Source: Leptospira sp. WS58.C1
GTDB lineage: Bacteria > Spirochaetota > Leptospiria > Leptospirales > Leptospiraceae
Assembly: GCF_040833995.1 (NCBI RefSeq)
Contig: NZ_CP162137.1
Location: 1-64,000 of the forward strand
Direction of reading: 5' to 3'
DNA length: 64,000 bases
This document shows, piece by piece, positions 19,570 through 28,257 of this stretch; positions within the stretch are counted from its first letter, which is position 1; every line of letters begins with the position of its first letter. The notes below the pieces were generated by a model. The model made no database searches and was not told where the DNA came from. It saw nothing but the letters and a program-made list of their open reading frames with translations. The position numbers and the translations under genes are program-made.

Positions 19570-20559
19570 ATGCAGAAAAGACAATTGGGAAAGATAGGTC
19601 CGCTCGTATCCGAACAAGGATTGGGTTGTATGGGAATGTCCGATTTTTACGGAAAAACGGATGATACTGAATCGATAGCGACCATACATCGTGCGATAGA
19701 TCTCGGAGTTACATTATTCGATACAGCTGATATGTACGGCCCTCATATAAACGAGGAACTTTTAGGAAAAGCGATCAAAGGTAAAAGAGATAAGTTGGTG
19801 ATCACCACTAAATTCGGAATCGTAAGAGATCCTAACGATCCTTATAAAAGAGGATATAACGGAAAACCGGAATATGTAAAAGCTGCTTGCGAAGGAAGTC
19901 TAAAACGACTAGGCGTGGATATGATCGATCTGTATTACCAGCACAGAGTGGACCCTGACACTCCTATCGAAGAGACAGTGGGTGCAATGGCAGATCTAGT
20001 AAAACAGGGAAAGGTAAAATATATAGGACTTTCCGAAGCAGGAATTGATACAATCAAGAGAGCAGCTAAGGTTCATCCGATTTCTGCGTTACAAACCGAA
20101 TATTCTCTTTGGACCAGAGATCCGGAAGATGGTATCTTACAAACATGCAGAGAGCTTGGGATCGGATTCGAAGCTTACAGTCCTCTTGGTCGCGGGTTTT
20201 TAACGGGTCAAATCCAAAAATTTGAAGATCTGGATCCATCGGACTTTAGAAGGAACTCCCCTCGTTTCCAGGGAGAGAATTTCCAAAAAAATTTAGAGTT
20301 AGTCTCTAAGATCAAAGAGATTGCTAACGAAAAATCCGTCACTGCGGGACAACTCGCTTTAGCTTGGGTTCTTGCTCAAGGACAAGATATCGTACCGATC
20401 GCAGGTACCAAAAGACGTAAGTATCTCGAAGAGAATATAGGTGCGAGTTCTGTAAAACTATCGAAAGAAGATCTTGAGAGAATCAATTCGGTCGCTCCTA
20501 AAGATGCTGCTGCCGGGCAACGTTATCCGGCTTCTAGTATGGGTTCCGTAGGAAGATAA
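19570..20559 (+). CDS. Aldo/keto reductase
   Basis: NADPH-dependent oxidoreductase of 329 residues on a TIM barrel. The family tetrad is visible: Asp in FDTADMYG together with its Tyr, Lys in ITTKFG and His in LYYQHRVD. The C-terminal [14 protein letters not shown] segment binds the cofactor phosphate. It resembles the YakC/AKR13 group. I chose ATG 19570 over TTG 19558 because GGAGG at 19560-19564 is five bases upstream. Physiological substrate unknown, probably carbonyl detoxification. Confidence 0.9.
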   Translation: MQKRQLGKIGPLVSEQGLGCMGMSDFYGKTDDTESIATIHRAIDLGVTLFDTADMYGPHINEELLGKAIKGKRDKLVITTKFGIVRDPNDPYKRGYNGKPEYVKAACEGSLKRLGVDMIDLYYQHRVDPDTPIEETVGAMADLVKQGKVKYIGLSEAGIDTIKRAAKVHPISALQTEYSLWTRDPEDGILQTCRELGIGFEAYSPLGRGFLTGQIQKFEDLDPSDFRRNSPRFQGENFQKNLELVSKIKEIANEKSVTAGQLALAWVLAQGQDIVPIAGTKRRKYLEENIGASSVKLSKEDLERINSVAPKDAAAGQRYPASSMGSVGR

Positions 20560-20573
20560 TCGATCAGGAAGGC

Positions 20574-20936
20574 CTATTTAGTTTTTAAAGCAGCCTTCCA
20601 TTCTTCTTCTTTAAAACCTACTAATCCGAAGTTTTCTCCCAAGACAAAGGGTCTTTTTACCAAGTTTCCGTTCCCGGAAAGCAGTTCGAACTGCTCCTCC
20701 AGACTCATCTTTGCAAGTTTGTCCTTGAGTCCGAGTTCCTTGTAATCTCCACCCGAAGTATTGAATAATTTTTTGGAATCTCCGCCTAAATACCCGAGCA
20801 TTTTTTTAAGTTCCACCTTGGTGGGTGGGGTTTCTCGGATTGCCTTCTTGTCGAAGTCGATCTTCTTACCTTCCAGGAATTTTAGGGCATTTCTGCATGT
20901 ACTGCAATTTTTGTATTCGTAAACTTTTAACTTCAC
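20574..20936 (-). CDS. Spx/ArsC-like thioredoxin-fold protein
   Basis: A 120-residue ArsC/Spx/YffB-type protein with the N-terminal YKNCSTCRNALKFLE motif (CxxC), PPTKVELKKML, and the C-terminal NLVKRPFVLGE stretch typical of this fold. I start at GTG 20936 because AGGAG lies eight bases upstream and the length then fits the family; the ATG at 20969 would add 11 residues with no SD. Members include arsenate reductases and RNA polymerase-binding Spx regulators; the NCSTC arrangement is closer to YffB/Spx than to classical ArsC, and no ars genes are nearby. Confidence 0.8.
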   Translation of the reverse strand: MKLKVYEYKNCSTCRNALKFLEGKKIDFDKKAIRETPPTKVELKKMLGYLGGDSKKLFNTSGGDYKELGLKDKLAKMSLEEQFELLSGNGNLVKRPFVLGENFGLVGFKEEEWKAALKTK

Positions 20937-21069
20937 CGTCGGATCTCCTACAAAGCGTTCCCTTCCCAAATTCGGAATTTATGTCGTCTTTGCAAGTCGG
21001 AACTGACAAAAAAACTTTACCTTGAAAATGGAAGGTTTTGCCGATAGTATTCCTTAGGACGCGCTCAAA

Positions 21070-22083
21070 GTGCTGAATAAAAAGACCTCTTTAACCGGAA
21101 GACAAAAAGCGGCCATTTTCTTAATCGCCGTAGGGTCCGACGTATCTTCGGAAATTTTTAAACATTTACGTGAAGATGAGATCGAGCAGATCACGTTCGA
21201 GATCGCACGTTTAGATAAGATCACTCCGGAAGATAAAGAGAAGGTTCTCGTAGAATTCAACGAGCTCATGATGGCTCAGGAATTCATCTCGAATGGAGGT
21301 ATCGACTTTGCTAGGGGTCTTTTAGAAAAGGCTCTTGGTAACCAGAAAGCGATCGATATCATCAATCGACTTACCTCGAGTTTGCAGGTTCGTCCTTTCG
21401 ACTTTATTCGTAGAACAGACCCTCAGCACTTATTGAACTTTATCCAGAACGAGCACCCTCAGACAATCGCATTAATTTTATCTTATTTAGATCCTCAGAA
21501 AGCATCCAGTATCCTTTCAGGATTACCGCATACGATCCAGGCGGAAGTAGCAAAAAGGATCGCTACCATGGACCGGGTTTCTCCGGACGTTCTTCGAGAA
21601 GTGGAGAGAGTTTTGGAAAGAAAACTATCCACATTGGCGAGCGAAGATTATACCTCTGCCGGTGGTATCGACTCAGTGGTTGAAATTTTGAACCTTGTGG
21701 ACAGGGGAACTGAGAAAACGATCATCGAAGCTTTGGAAGAAGAAGATCCGGAACTTGCAGAAGAGATCAAAAAAAGAATGTTCGTATTCGAGGATATCGT
21801 ACTACTCGACGACCGTGCGATCCAAAAAGTATTGCGAGAAGTAGACAACTCGGATCTCGCAAAAGCCCTCAAGTCCGTGGATACGGAAGTGCAAGAGAAA
21901 ATCTTCAAGAACATGTCCAAACGTGCAGCGAACCTCCTCAGGGAGGATATGGACTTTATGGGACCCATTCGTATTAAAGACGTGGAAGACGCTCAGCAAA
22001 AGATCGTTAATATCATACGTAAGCTGGAAGAATCCGGAGACATCGTCGTCGCACGTGCTGGCGAAGACGAACTCGTTATGTGA
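21070..22083 (+). CDS. fliG: Flagellar motor switch protein FliG
   Basis: FliG is the rotor protein on the MS ring that contacts the stator and sets torque and direction; in Leptospira the flagella are periplasmic. The 337-residue product has the N-terminal LTGRQKAAIFLIAVG and the middle-domain EHPQ motif (128-131) followed by TIALILSYL, and a charged torque helix in the C-terminal domain (LDDRAIQKVLREVD). It starts with GTG; AGGA lies about 11 bases upstream. Leptospires carry more than one fliG, so this may be one paralogue. The GTGA at the stop overlaps a possible start for the next gene. Confidence 0.93.
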   Translation: MLNKKTSLTGRQKAAIFLIAVGSDVSSEIFKHLREDEIEQITFEIARLDKITPEDKEKVLVEFNELMMAQEFISNGGIDFARGLLEKALGNQKAIDIINRLTSSLQVRPFDFIRRTDPQHLLNFIQNEHPQTIALILSYLDPQKASSILSGLPHTIQAEVAKRIATMDRVSPDVLREVERVLERKLSTLASEDYTSAGGIDSVVEILNLVDRGTEKTIIEALEEEDPELAEEIKKRMFVFEDIVLLDDRAIQKVLREVDNSDLAKALKSVDTEVQEKIFKNMSKRAANLLREDMDFMGPIRIKDVEDAQQKIVNIIRKLEESGDIVVARAGEDELVM

Positions 22084-22092
22084 GGTCCGAAC

Positions 22093-24285
22093 CTGGGCCA
22101 TATATCTCACAAACGTTTTTTATTCTGGATCTGCATAACCTTACTGGCCTCTCAGTTTGGTTGTATCGCAGATACAAAGACCGTTAGAAAGATAGATTTT
22201 TTAGAATTGGAGTGGACCGGAAGGCTCATAACGGAAACTCCAAACGAAAAGAAAGCGGACCCAAAAAATAAAAAGCAAGAATCCAAATTCGAAGATTGGA
22301 CTCCTCTTCCGAATTTACCATGGACATTCAATAGTCTTTTCCAAATCCCCATTGATTCGGGTCTCCATCAAGTTGAGATAAAAACGGAATTCAATTTAGA
22401 TAAAGCGGACGATTTACTTAAGATCCCTTCCGGAATGTATATTTCGGACATAGGGGAGAACTGGAAAATTTTTCTGAACGGAGTTTTAGTAAGGGAAGAA
22501 TGGTATGAACCTACTGAAGGACATCTTACTAGAAACCGTTCCTTAAAAGGGCTGATCATTCCACTTCATAACGGTCTTTTGAAGCCGGGCAAAAACGAGC
22601 TGAAGATCCGTTTTATGGGGATGGCGGACAGCAACCCTATTAAAGCAAACGACCATTTCGGATTCTATCATCCTAAAAATTTTAGGATCTCTTCTCTCGA
22701 GGAAATCTATAATTCAACTTCGGAATATTTCGATATATTCCTTTTCGGGATCTATTTTATATTCGGTTTCTACCATGTTCTATTTTTTGTGACTAGAAAG
22801 CAGGACATTTATTATCTATATTTCGGTCTATTCTCATTATTCTCTTCCGTATACTTCTACTTCACCACTTTTCATATATATAATAAATTCATAAATTATC
22901 CGGGAGGACCGGACACGGAATTTTTCTTTAGAGCGGAAATTTCCGCCCTCATTCCGATGGTGCCTGTCTTTATGCTTTTTGCAAAAGACTTCTTTTATCA
23001 GAAGGAAGGAAAGTTTTGGATCATTCGGACCTTCTGCGTTTTAAGTGGGATTCTATTCTTAACGAATTGGTTTCTTCCATTTAAATACGTTCTTCCAAAT
23101 TTGACCGTTTTCCAAGGTCTCTTATTTTTGATGCTCCTGTACGTGATCTTTTTCTCCGCCAACGCCATTCGTTTGAAAAAACCGGACTCCATCAAACTAG
23201 CTGTCGGTATTGGGATCTGCGGACTCTTTGGACTCTGGGATACGATCGATGCGATGACTAAGATCGCAGGATTCCACTATCCATTCTTTAAAATTTCTTT
23301 TTCCGTTTTCATTCTTGTGATCATCAGTCTTTTGGTTTCCAGATATGTGAGTTTGTATAAACAATCTCAAGCCTTGAACTTGGAGATCTCAAAACAAAGA
23401 GATGCATTTTACAGATTCGTTCCTTCCGAATTCATTTCGATCTTAGATAGAGAAAGTCCTGTTGAGATCAAGATAGGAGATTCTAAAGAAAAGACAATGT
23501 CCGTATTCTTTGCGGATCTACGCGGTTATACTACCGTCTCCGAAAAATTGAGTCCGGATGAAAATATAAAATATCTGAACAAATATTTCTCGGCTTTTGA
23601 GGATATCATATTTAAGAACGCAGGTTTCGTAGATAAGTACATCGGTGATGCGATCATGGCCCTTTTCTCCGACCATAGCGATCGAGCAGAGAAAGAAAAT
23701 TTCAACTCTGCGGACAACGCTCTGCAATCTGCGATCGATATGGTCCGCTATGTTGAATCCTTAAATGACGGGATTGGGCTAGGCGCCGATTTGGGAATAG
23801 GAGTGAATACCGGGCCTTTGATCTTAGGAACAGTAGGAAGTGAAAGAAGAATTGATACTACCGTTGTAGGAGATACCGTAAACCTATCCTCGCGAGTCCA
23901 AAGCCTTTCCGGATTTTATAAAGCGAAAATTTTAGTAACTCATCATACTTTCTTACGTTTGAATCTGCTTTCTGACGTAATGGCGCGAGAGATCGATACG
24001 GTGATCGTAAAAGGAAAAACACAACCCGTAATTTTATATGAGGTTTTCCAAGCCGATGAACCGGAATCAGTGGATTGGAAAGAAGGATCCAAAACAAAAT
24101 TGAACGAAGGTATCGCTCTCTACAAAGCAGGCCAATTTAAGACCGCATTTTCGATCTTCAAGGAATTATATAAAGAAAAACCGACCGATAATATCGTAAA
24201 ATTGTACGCCAAAAGGACCAAAATGATCCTTGGACAGGCTCCTCCCGGAGATTGGGACGGGATTTTCAGGCTTCACAGAAAATAA
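22093..24285 (+). CDS. Membrane class III adenylate/guanylate cyclase
   Basis: From CTG 22093 the protein has about 730 residues: a lipoprotein-like signal with KR, a hydrophobic stretch and a Cys preceded by Gly; an extracytoplasmic domain of about 170 residues of the 7TMR-DISM type; seven hydrophobic helices (about 213-430); and a class III cyclase domain (about 466-650). The metal-binding Asps lie in FADLRGYT and YIGDAIMA, and VGDTVNLSSR carries the transition-state Asn and Arg, so it should be active. No ATG, GTG or TTG occurs in frame before TTG 22207, which would delete the signal. GAGG at 22082-22085 lies seven bases before CTG. See findings for the frameshift alternative. Confidence 0.85.
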   Translation: MGHISHKRFLFWICITLLASQFGCIADTKTVRKIDFLELEWTGRLITETPNEKKADPKNKKQESKFEDWTPLPNLPWTFNSLFQIPIDSGLHQVEIKTEFNLDKADDLLKIPSGMYISDIGENWKIFLNGVLVREEWYEPTEGHLTRNRSLKGLIIPLHNGLLKPGKNELKIRFMGMADSNPIKANDHFGFYHPKNFRISSLEEIYNSTSEYFDIFLFGIYFIFGFYHVLFFVTRKQDIYYLYFGLFSLFSSVYFYFTTFHIYNKFINYPGGPDTEFFFRAEISALIPMVPVFMLFAKDFFYQKEGKFWIIRTFCVLSGILFLTNWFLPFKYVLPNLTVFQGLLFLMLLYVIFFSANAIRLKKPDSIKLAVGIGICGLFGLWDTIDAMTKIAGFHYPFFKISFSVFILVIISLLVSRYVSLYKQSQALNLEISKQRDAFYRFVPSEFISILDRESPVEIKIGDSKEKTMSVFFADLRGYTTVSEKLSPDENIKYLNKYFSAFEDIIFKNAGFVDKYIGDAIMALFSDHSDRAEKENFNSADNALQSAIDMVRYVESLNDGIGLGADLGIGVNTGPLILGTVGSERRIDTTVVGDTVNLSSRVQSLSGFYKAKILVTHHTFLRLNLLSDVMAREIDTVIVKGKTQPVILYEVFQADEPESVDWKEGSKTKLNEGIALYKAGQFKTAFSIFKELYKEKPTDNIVKLYAKRTKMILGQAPPGDWDGIFRLHRK

Positions 24286-24404
24286 TTTCCAATTTTGATC
24301 CATACTTCGAAAATTTAGGGAACGTATAAATCCTTCTCCTGTCTGATTGTTTACTCGGCTTTGTAATCCGAATTTAACCGCATCCGAATAGGAATTTCTA
24401 AAAT

Positions 24405-24908
24405 ATGAAGTATAAGTTCCGGATTATCTCAGCTGTTTTACTTCTTTCCATATTCGGATTAAAAGCGGATGAGAAAGAGAGACTTCCGGCTTTTACATTG
24501 GCAGACCAAAAGGGGAAAGTTTTCAGCTCAAAGAGCGCAAAGGGTAATACCTACTTTTTACTAGGTTGTAGTTTTAAAGACGTGGTCCTATGCAGAAAGC
24601 ATGGACGTAAAATCTATTGGAAGATGCAGACTTTATTGAAGGATGAGGATCGTGCGAGTTTCTCCGCGTATTTGAATTTGAAAAACGCACCTGCGACCGT
24701 TTTTGATTATATCGTACAAGAAAAAGAGAAAGATTACGAAAGTATATTGTTAGATAAAAAAGGCATCTTGTCCAATGGTTTGGTCGAAGGAAAATCATTT
24801 TTGAGAGTGTATTCGCCCAAAGGTATGTTGATCCATAAAGAATATTTTGAATCTGTGGATGACGCAAAAGTTTCGGAACTTTATAAACTGATCCAAACTG
24901 GAAAATAA
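24405..24908 (+). CDS. Exported thioredoxin-fold-like protein
   Basis: A 167-residue secreted protein with signal peptide AVLLLSIFGLKA, followed by LPAFTLADQKGKVFSSKSAKG, which looks like the start of a peroxiredoxin/TlpA or YtfJ-type thioredoxin fold. It lacks a CxxC pair; the two cysteines (LGCSF and LCRKHG) are 11 apart. A redox role is therefore doubtful. AGGA lies before the ATG. The next gene begins one base after its stop, so the two are co-translated. Confidence 0.6.
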   Translation: MKYKFRIISAVLLLSIFGLKADEKERLPAFTLADQKGKVFSSKSAKGNTYFLLGCSFKDVVLCRKHGRKIYWKMQTLLKDEDRASFSAYLNLKNAPATVFDYIVQEKEKDYESILLDKKGILSNGLVEGKSFLRVYSPKGMLIHKEYFESVDDAKVSELYKLIQTGK

Positions 24909-24909
24909 A

Positions 24910-26118
24910 ATGAATAAGAAAAATTTTCCTTTTTATATTCCCCTTTTATTAATTCTTCCTTTAATCGTAAACTGTGTAGAAAAAAACCAAGCTGCTGCGG
25001 AATATTTCGAACGGTATTTTAAATACCAAGACTTTATCCAAACGGAATTTAAGGACGATCCTGTACGAGGGATTTTATACGGAAATCCTGAAACCGACGC
25101 GGAGGAAAAGTTTTATAAGAAAGACGGATATTTTGCGCTTTCTTTTCGCTTGAATGATATCGGCAGAAGTGGATTTAAAAAAGAATTATCCGATGCACCT
25201 TTTCAGATATTTCCTCAGAGTCCGTATTCAATCTTCGTAAAGGCAGAACCTGCCGAGTTCTATAAAAAACCGACTTATAAGGTCACCCGCACTGTAGAAA
25301 TGTTTTCTCCGGAAGTGAGTGTTTTCGACATTTTTCCTATGATAGAAGAGACCGTCGAACATCTGCGAAATTCGGAAACGAATCAAATTTTGGAACATTC
25401 TCCGCTCCAAAAATTCTTATGCCGTCAATTCGATTGTGAGATCAAAAAGGAAAACGGGGAAATCTTTCTAATGTATACCCTTTCAGAAAGGATGAAGGAA
25501 CAATTTCCGATCTCTTATAAAAAATGGAATAAACGTTTGGGTCAGGTTTCCTTTCGATTTCAATTGTTTCAGCCCGGTGGATTTACGAAAGGTTGGGAAT
25601 TTTATAATGAAGGTAAAAAACTCATATTAGGAATTCCTGATTCTCCGAAGGGATATTGGTCTTCTCCTAGGACTTTGTATCTTAGGACTTATTTGTTCTT
25701 AAACATTTACGGATTAAAGATAGATATTCGAGGATTAGGATATACTCTTAAGTTCAGTCGTTCCGGAAACACGGACACTGTCACAGGATACTATAATAAA
25801 ATTCCGGAAACTACGATAGGTGGTAGATTTCTTTCCATTTTTCCTCCTGGAGCCGTGAACTTTTTTATCCCGGGTAATATGGATGAATACTTCGATGGAA
25901 GTTTTAAACTTCTGGTAGAAGGTTCGGACGGAAAAGGTGGGACTCGTTTCGAAACGAAAACTAAACGTAACGGGAACAAAACGAGAGTACTTCTTACCGC
26001 CGAGTCTGAAATTTTTAGAGATCGTTTTCTTCCTTTCAAGTCTAGTGACGAAGATGATGAACCCGGTTTTTTTTCGGAGTTGGGAAAAAATATCGTATTA
26101 GATTTAAGAGGTAAATAA
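24910..26118 (+). CDS. Putative lipoprotein, unknown function
   Basis: The 402-residue product has a signal peptide and the lipobox LIVNC (Cys 22). The mature part is beta-rich with many Tyr/Phe and charged strands and matches nothing I know. It starts one base after the preceding exported-protein gene and ends before a perfect 22-bp palindrome at 26125-26146. It is likely outer-membrane or periplasmic-leaflet anchored. Confidence 0.65.
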   Translation: MNKKNFPFYIPLLLILPLIVNCVEKNQAAAEYFERYFKYQDFIQTEFKDDPVRGILYGNPETDAEEKFYKKDGYFALSFRLNDIGRSGFKKELSDAPFQIFPQSPYSIFVKAEPAEFYKKPTYKVTRTVEMFSPEVSVFDIFPMIEETVEHLRNSETNQILEHSPLQKFLCRQFDCEIKKENGEIFLMYTLSERMKEQFPISYKKWNKRLGQVSFRFQLFQPGGFTKGWEFYNEGKKLILGIPDSPKGYWSSPRTLYLRTYLFLNIYGLKIDIRGLGYTLKFSRSGNTDTVTGYYNKIPETTIGGRFLSIFPPGAVNFFIPGNMDEYFDGSFKLLVEGSDGKGGTRFETKTKRNGNKTRVLLTAESEIFRDRFLPFKSSDEDDEPGFFSELGKNIVLDLRGK

Positions 26119-26124
26119 CCTCAA

Positions 26125-26146
26125 AACTTCAAGTATACTTGAAGTT
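26125..26146. promoter_or_regulatory. Perfect 22-bp palindrome
   Basis: Eleven bases beginning AACTTCAAG are followed at once by their exact reverse complement. There is no spacer and no T-run, which fits a dimeric operator better than a terminator. It lies 118 bases before the urate-oxidase-N-like gene and seven bases after the lipoprotein stop. A TTGACT word at 26180-26185 might be a -35. Confidence 0.5.
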
Positions 26147-26263
26147 CGTAAAACCAATTTAGAAACTTTCCAAAACTGCTTGACTGGACCTCTTTCGCAA
26201 ATAATTCTAATCGGATTCGGTTAACGACCGAATAATATTTTTAGAACTGTGTTCGGAGGAATC

Positions 26264-26968
26264 ATGGAATTAACCCTGTTTACCACCACGAACGGGCTTT
26301 ATTACTTAGTTAAGTACATTCACTTTTTATCCGGGGTAACCTGGATTGGAATGTTGTACTACTTCAACTTCGTACAAGGTCCTTTCTTTAACGAGACCGA
26401 TGCGGATACAAAAAAGAACGCAACTCAGAAATTAGTTCCACGCGCATTATGGTGGTTCCGTTGGGGTGCAATGTTTACCTTCCTGTCCGGTATCGTGATG
26501 ATCGCGATTGCACTTGGAGCTCAAGGTATTCCGCATAATTCCCAATGGGTAGTCGTAATTCTAGTAGGTGCACTTTTCGGAACGGTTATGTGGGCGAACG
26601 TTTGGTTCGTAATCTGGCCGAATCAAAAAGTTGTGATCGCAAAAGCTAAGGGAGAGACTACTGTGGACCCTGCTCCTAATGCAAACCGTGCATTCGTAGC
26701 ATCTAGGACTAACACTTTGTTCTCTATTCCGATGCTATTCGCGATGGGAGCGGCTCGTAATCTTCCGTTGAATTATAGTCCTGAGAAGTTGAGAGTTTTC
26801 CTCGGAATTATCGTACTTTTGATCGTTATTTTCGAAGTGAATGCTTTAAGAGCGGACCAAAACGGACCTACTGTTAAGCCGATCAAAACCGTAAAAGCGG
26901 TAATTACTAGCGGAGTGATCTTTGCTTTAGTTACTTATGTTCTGATGGAAGTTCTTTTAACTGCTTAA
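26264..26968 (+). CDS. Urate-oxidase N-terminal-like (PuuD-type) membrane protein
   Basis: The 234-residue integral membrane protein has about six to seven helices, with the conserved HFLSGVTWIGMLYYFNFVQGPFF start, RALWWFRWGAMFTFLSG, MWANVWFVIWPNQK and RAFVASRTNTLFSIPMLF segments of the Urate_ox_N family. In PuuD this domain is fused to a C-terminal cytochrome c and oxidises urate to 5-hydroxyisourate; here the cytochrome is the next gene. I chose ATG 26264 because GGAGG at 26255-26259 lies four bases before it; GTG 26249 would overlap the SD. Conserved His and Trp residues could bind haem or quinone. Substrate is unproven and no purine genes are nearby. Confidence 0.72.
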   Translation: MELTLFTTTNGLYYLVKYIHFLSGVTWIGMLYYFNFVQGPFFNETDADTKKNATQKLVPRALWWFRWGAMFTFLSGIVMIAIALGAQGIPHNSQWVVVILVGALFGTVMWANVWFVIWPNQKVVIAKAKGETTVDPAPNANRAFVASRTNTLFSIPMLFAMGAARNLPLNYSPEKLRVFLGIIVLLIVIFEVNALRADQNGPTVKPIKTVKAVITSGVIFALVTYVLMEVLLTA

Positions 26969-26978
26969 GGAATATTGA

Positions 26979-27353
26979 ATGAATCCATTCCAAATCAATC
27001 GGGGTGGAAGCGAGAAGGGCGGGATTCACCGCCTTTCTTTTTTGAGCTTTCTACTCTTACTATTTTTTGCACTTATTTTCTCTTTCTGTAAAGAATCCAA
27101 ACCACTATCTCCGGAAGCCGAAGCAGGTAGAGGATTGTATATGGCAAACTGTATCGCTTGCCACAATGCTAATCCTAAAATCGATGGAGCCGTAGGACCA
27201 TCTGTGGCAAATTCTTCTTATGAATTATTGGAAGCTAGAATGCGGGGAGAATATCCTCCAGGATACGTACCTAAACGCCAAAGCACTGCGATGACCCGTT
27301 TTAATTTTACGGAAGCTCAACTTAAGTCTTTGGAAGAGTTTTTGAAACAATAA
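26979..27353 (+). CDS. Lipoprotein-type cytochrome c
   Basis: This 124-residue protein has an N-terminal hydrophobic segment ending in FSFC, which could be a lipobox, then a mono-haem domain with CIACH (CxxCH) and a C-terminal axial Met candidate in STAMTRF. It starts 10 bases after the membrane protein gene with AGGA about seven bases upstream, so it is surely its partner. The module GRGLYMANCIACHN is typical of small class I cytochromes. Electrons from the membrane protein would pass through it to a terminal oxidase; that flow is inferred. Confidence 0.85.
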   Translation: MNPFQINRGGSEKGGIHRLSFLSFLLLLFFALIFSFCKESKPLSPEAEAGRGLYMANCIACHNANPKIDGAVGPSVANSSYELLEARMRGEYPPGYVPKRQSTAMTRFNFTEAQLKSLEEFLKQ

Positions 27354-27394
27354 GTTCGCAGCTAGCTACGGTGCGATATCGCAGCAATTAAATG
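27354..27394. other. Short intergenic gap with 12-bp palindrome
   Basis: Between the convergent cytochrome and phosphatase genes lies the perfect palindrome TGCGATATCGCA at 27372-27383, beside a GCTAGC. No T-run follows. It could be a bidirectional terminator remnant or a binding site. Confidence 0.35.
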
Positions 27395-28240
27395 TCAGTT
27401 TCTTCCAATGGAGATCCGAACATTTCGTAGAATGTCGATGATCTGTTTATGGATCCTTCCATTGGAAGCTACTACTTCCGCCTGACCGGATAAGAAATGT
27501 TTTCCTTGAAAGTCGGTGAGTTTTCCGCCGGCTTCCGTTAAGATTACGGAGCTAGCAACCGTATCCCAGAGTTTTACACCCTTCTCCCAGATTCCATCGA
27601 GTACACCTTCTGCCACCCAACAAGTATCTAAAACAAATGATCCGGTCCTTCTCATGGATCTACCGCAACTGATAAACGCAGTGATGTCTGAGATGACCTC
27701 GTTTAAAATTTCCTTTCTGTTCGTGGGAAAGCTGGATACCAAAAGGGATCTCGCAAGTGCGTCCGTGTTAGATACGTCGATTCTGAGTCCGTTCTTAAAA
27801 GCGCCTTGGCTTAAAATTGCGGAGTAACGTGTGTCCAGTTCTGGGGCGAATACAACTCCTGCGACTGGAGTTTCTCTATGTTCGAGTCCTACGGATACAC
27901 AATAGAGAGGGATACCTCTTACAAAATTCATGGATCCGTCGATAGGGTCCAAAACCCAACGGAAAGAATTGCTTCCTTCGTGTTTAAAATAATCTTCTGA
28001 AATGATGGAGTCGTTTGGAAAGTTTTGTCTGATAAAATCGATCAGGAATTTTCCCATCAATTCGTCGGCTTTATGAATACGTTCTTTTTCTTCGGAGTCG
28101 CTAACGATCCCAAAAACTCGGATCTCTTTCTGGAGTTTGCGAGCGGATTCCAGTATAAGCCCGGATACGGATTGGACTGATTTCACTCTCTTCTTCACTT
28201 CTTCGAGAGGGAAATCTATGGGAGGTGCTAAGGATTCCAT
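27395..28240 (-). CDS. Inositol monophosphatase family protein
   Basis: A Mg2+-dependent phosphatase of the SuhB/IMPase fold. It has the acidic SEDYFKHEG region, motif A WVLDPIDGSMNFVRG with the metal Asps, and motif B GVKLWDTVASSVILTEAGG. I prefer ATG 28240 (281 residues); TTG 28279 would give 294 and overlap the upstream gene by 22 bases. Substrate may be inositol phosphate, another sugar phosphate or PAP. It is the last gene of the leftward GH42-unknown-IMPase group. Confidence 0.85.
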   Translation of the reverse strand: MESLAPPIDFPLEEVKKRVKSVQSVSGLILESARKLQKEIRVFGIVSDSEEKERIHKADELMGKFLIDFIRQNFPNDSIISEDYFKHEGSNSFRWVLDPIDGSMNFVRGIPLYCVSVGLEHRETPVAGVVFAPELDTRYSAILSQGAFKNGLRIDVSNTDALARSLLVSSFPTNRKEILNEVISDITAFISCGRSMRRTGSFVLDTCWVAEGVLDGIWEKGVKLWDTVASSVILTEAGGKLTDFQGKHFLSGQAEVVASNGRIHKQIIDILRNVRISIGRN

Positions 28241-28257
28241 GTTCGGGCTTATGTCCT

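Noticed and set aside
21923..22138. Small plus-strand ORF across the fliG end
   Set aside because: Most of it lies in fliG's conserved C-terminus in another frame. Only its tail, from GTG 22080, is relevant to the cyclase start problem and is discussed there.
26180..26208. Promoter TTGACT before the urate-oxidase-N-like gene
   Set aside because: The -35-like word is good but no convincing -10 lies 16-18 bases downstream, so it was not listed as a promoter.
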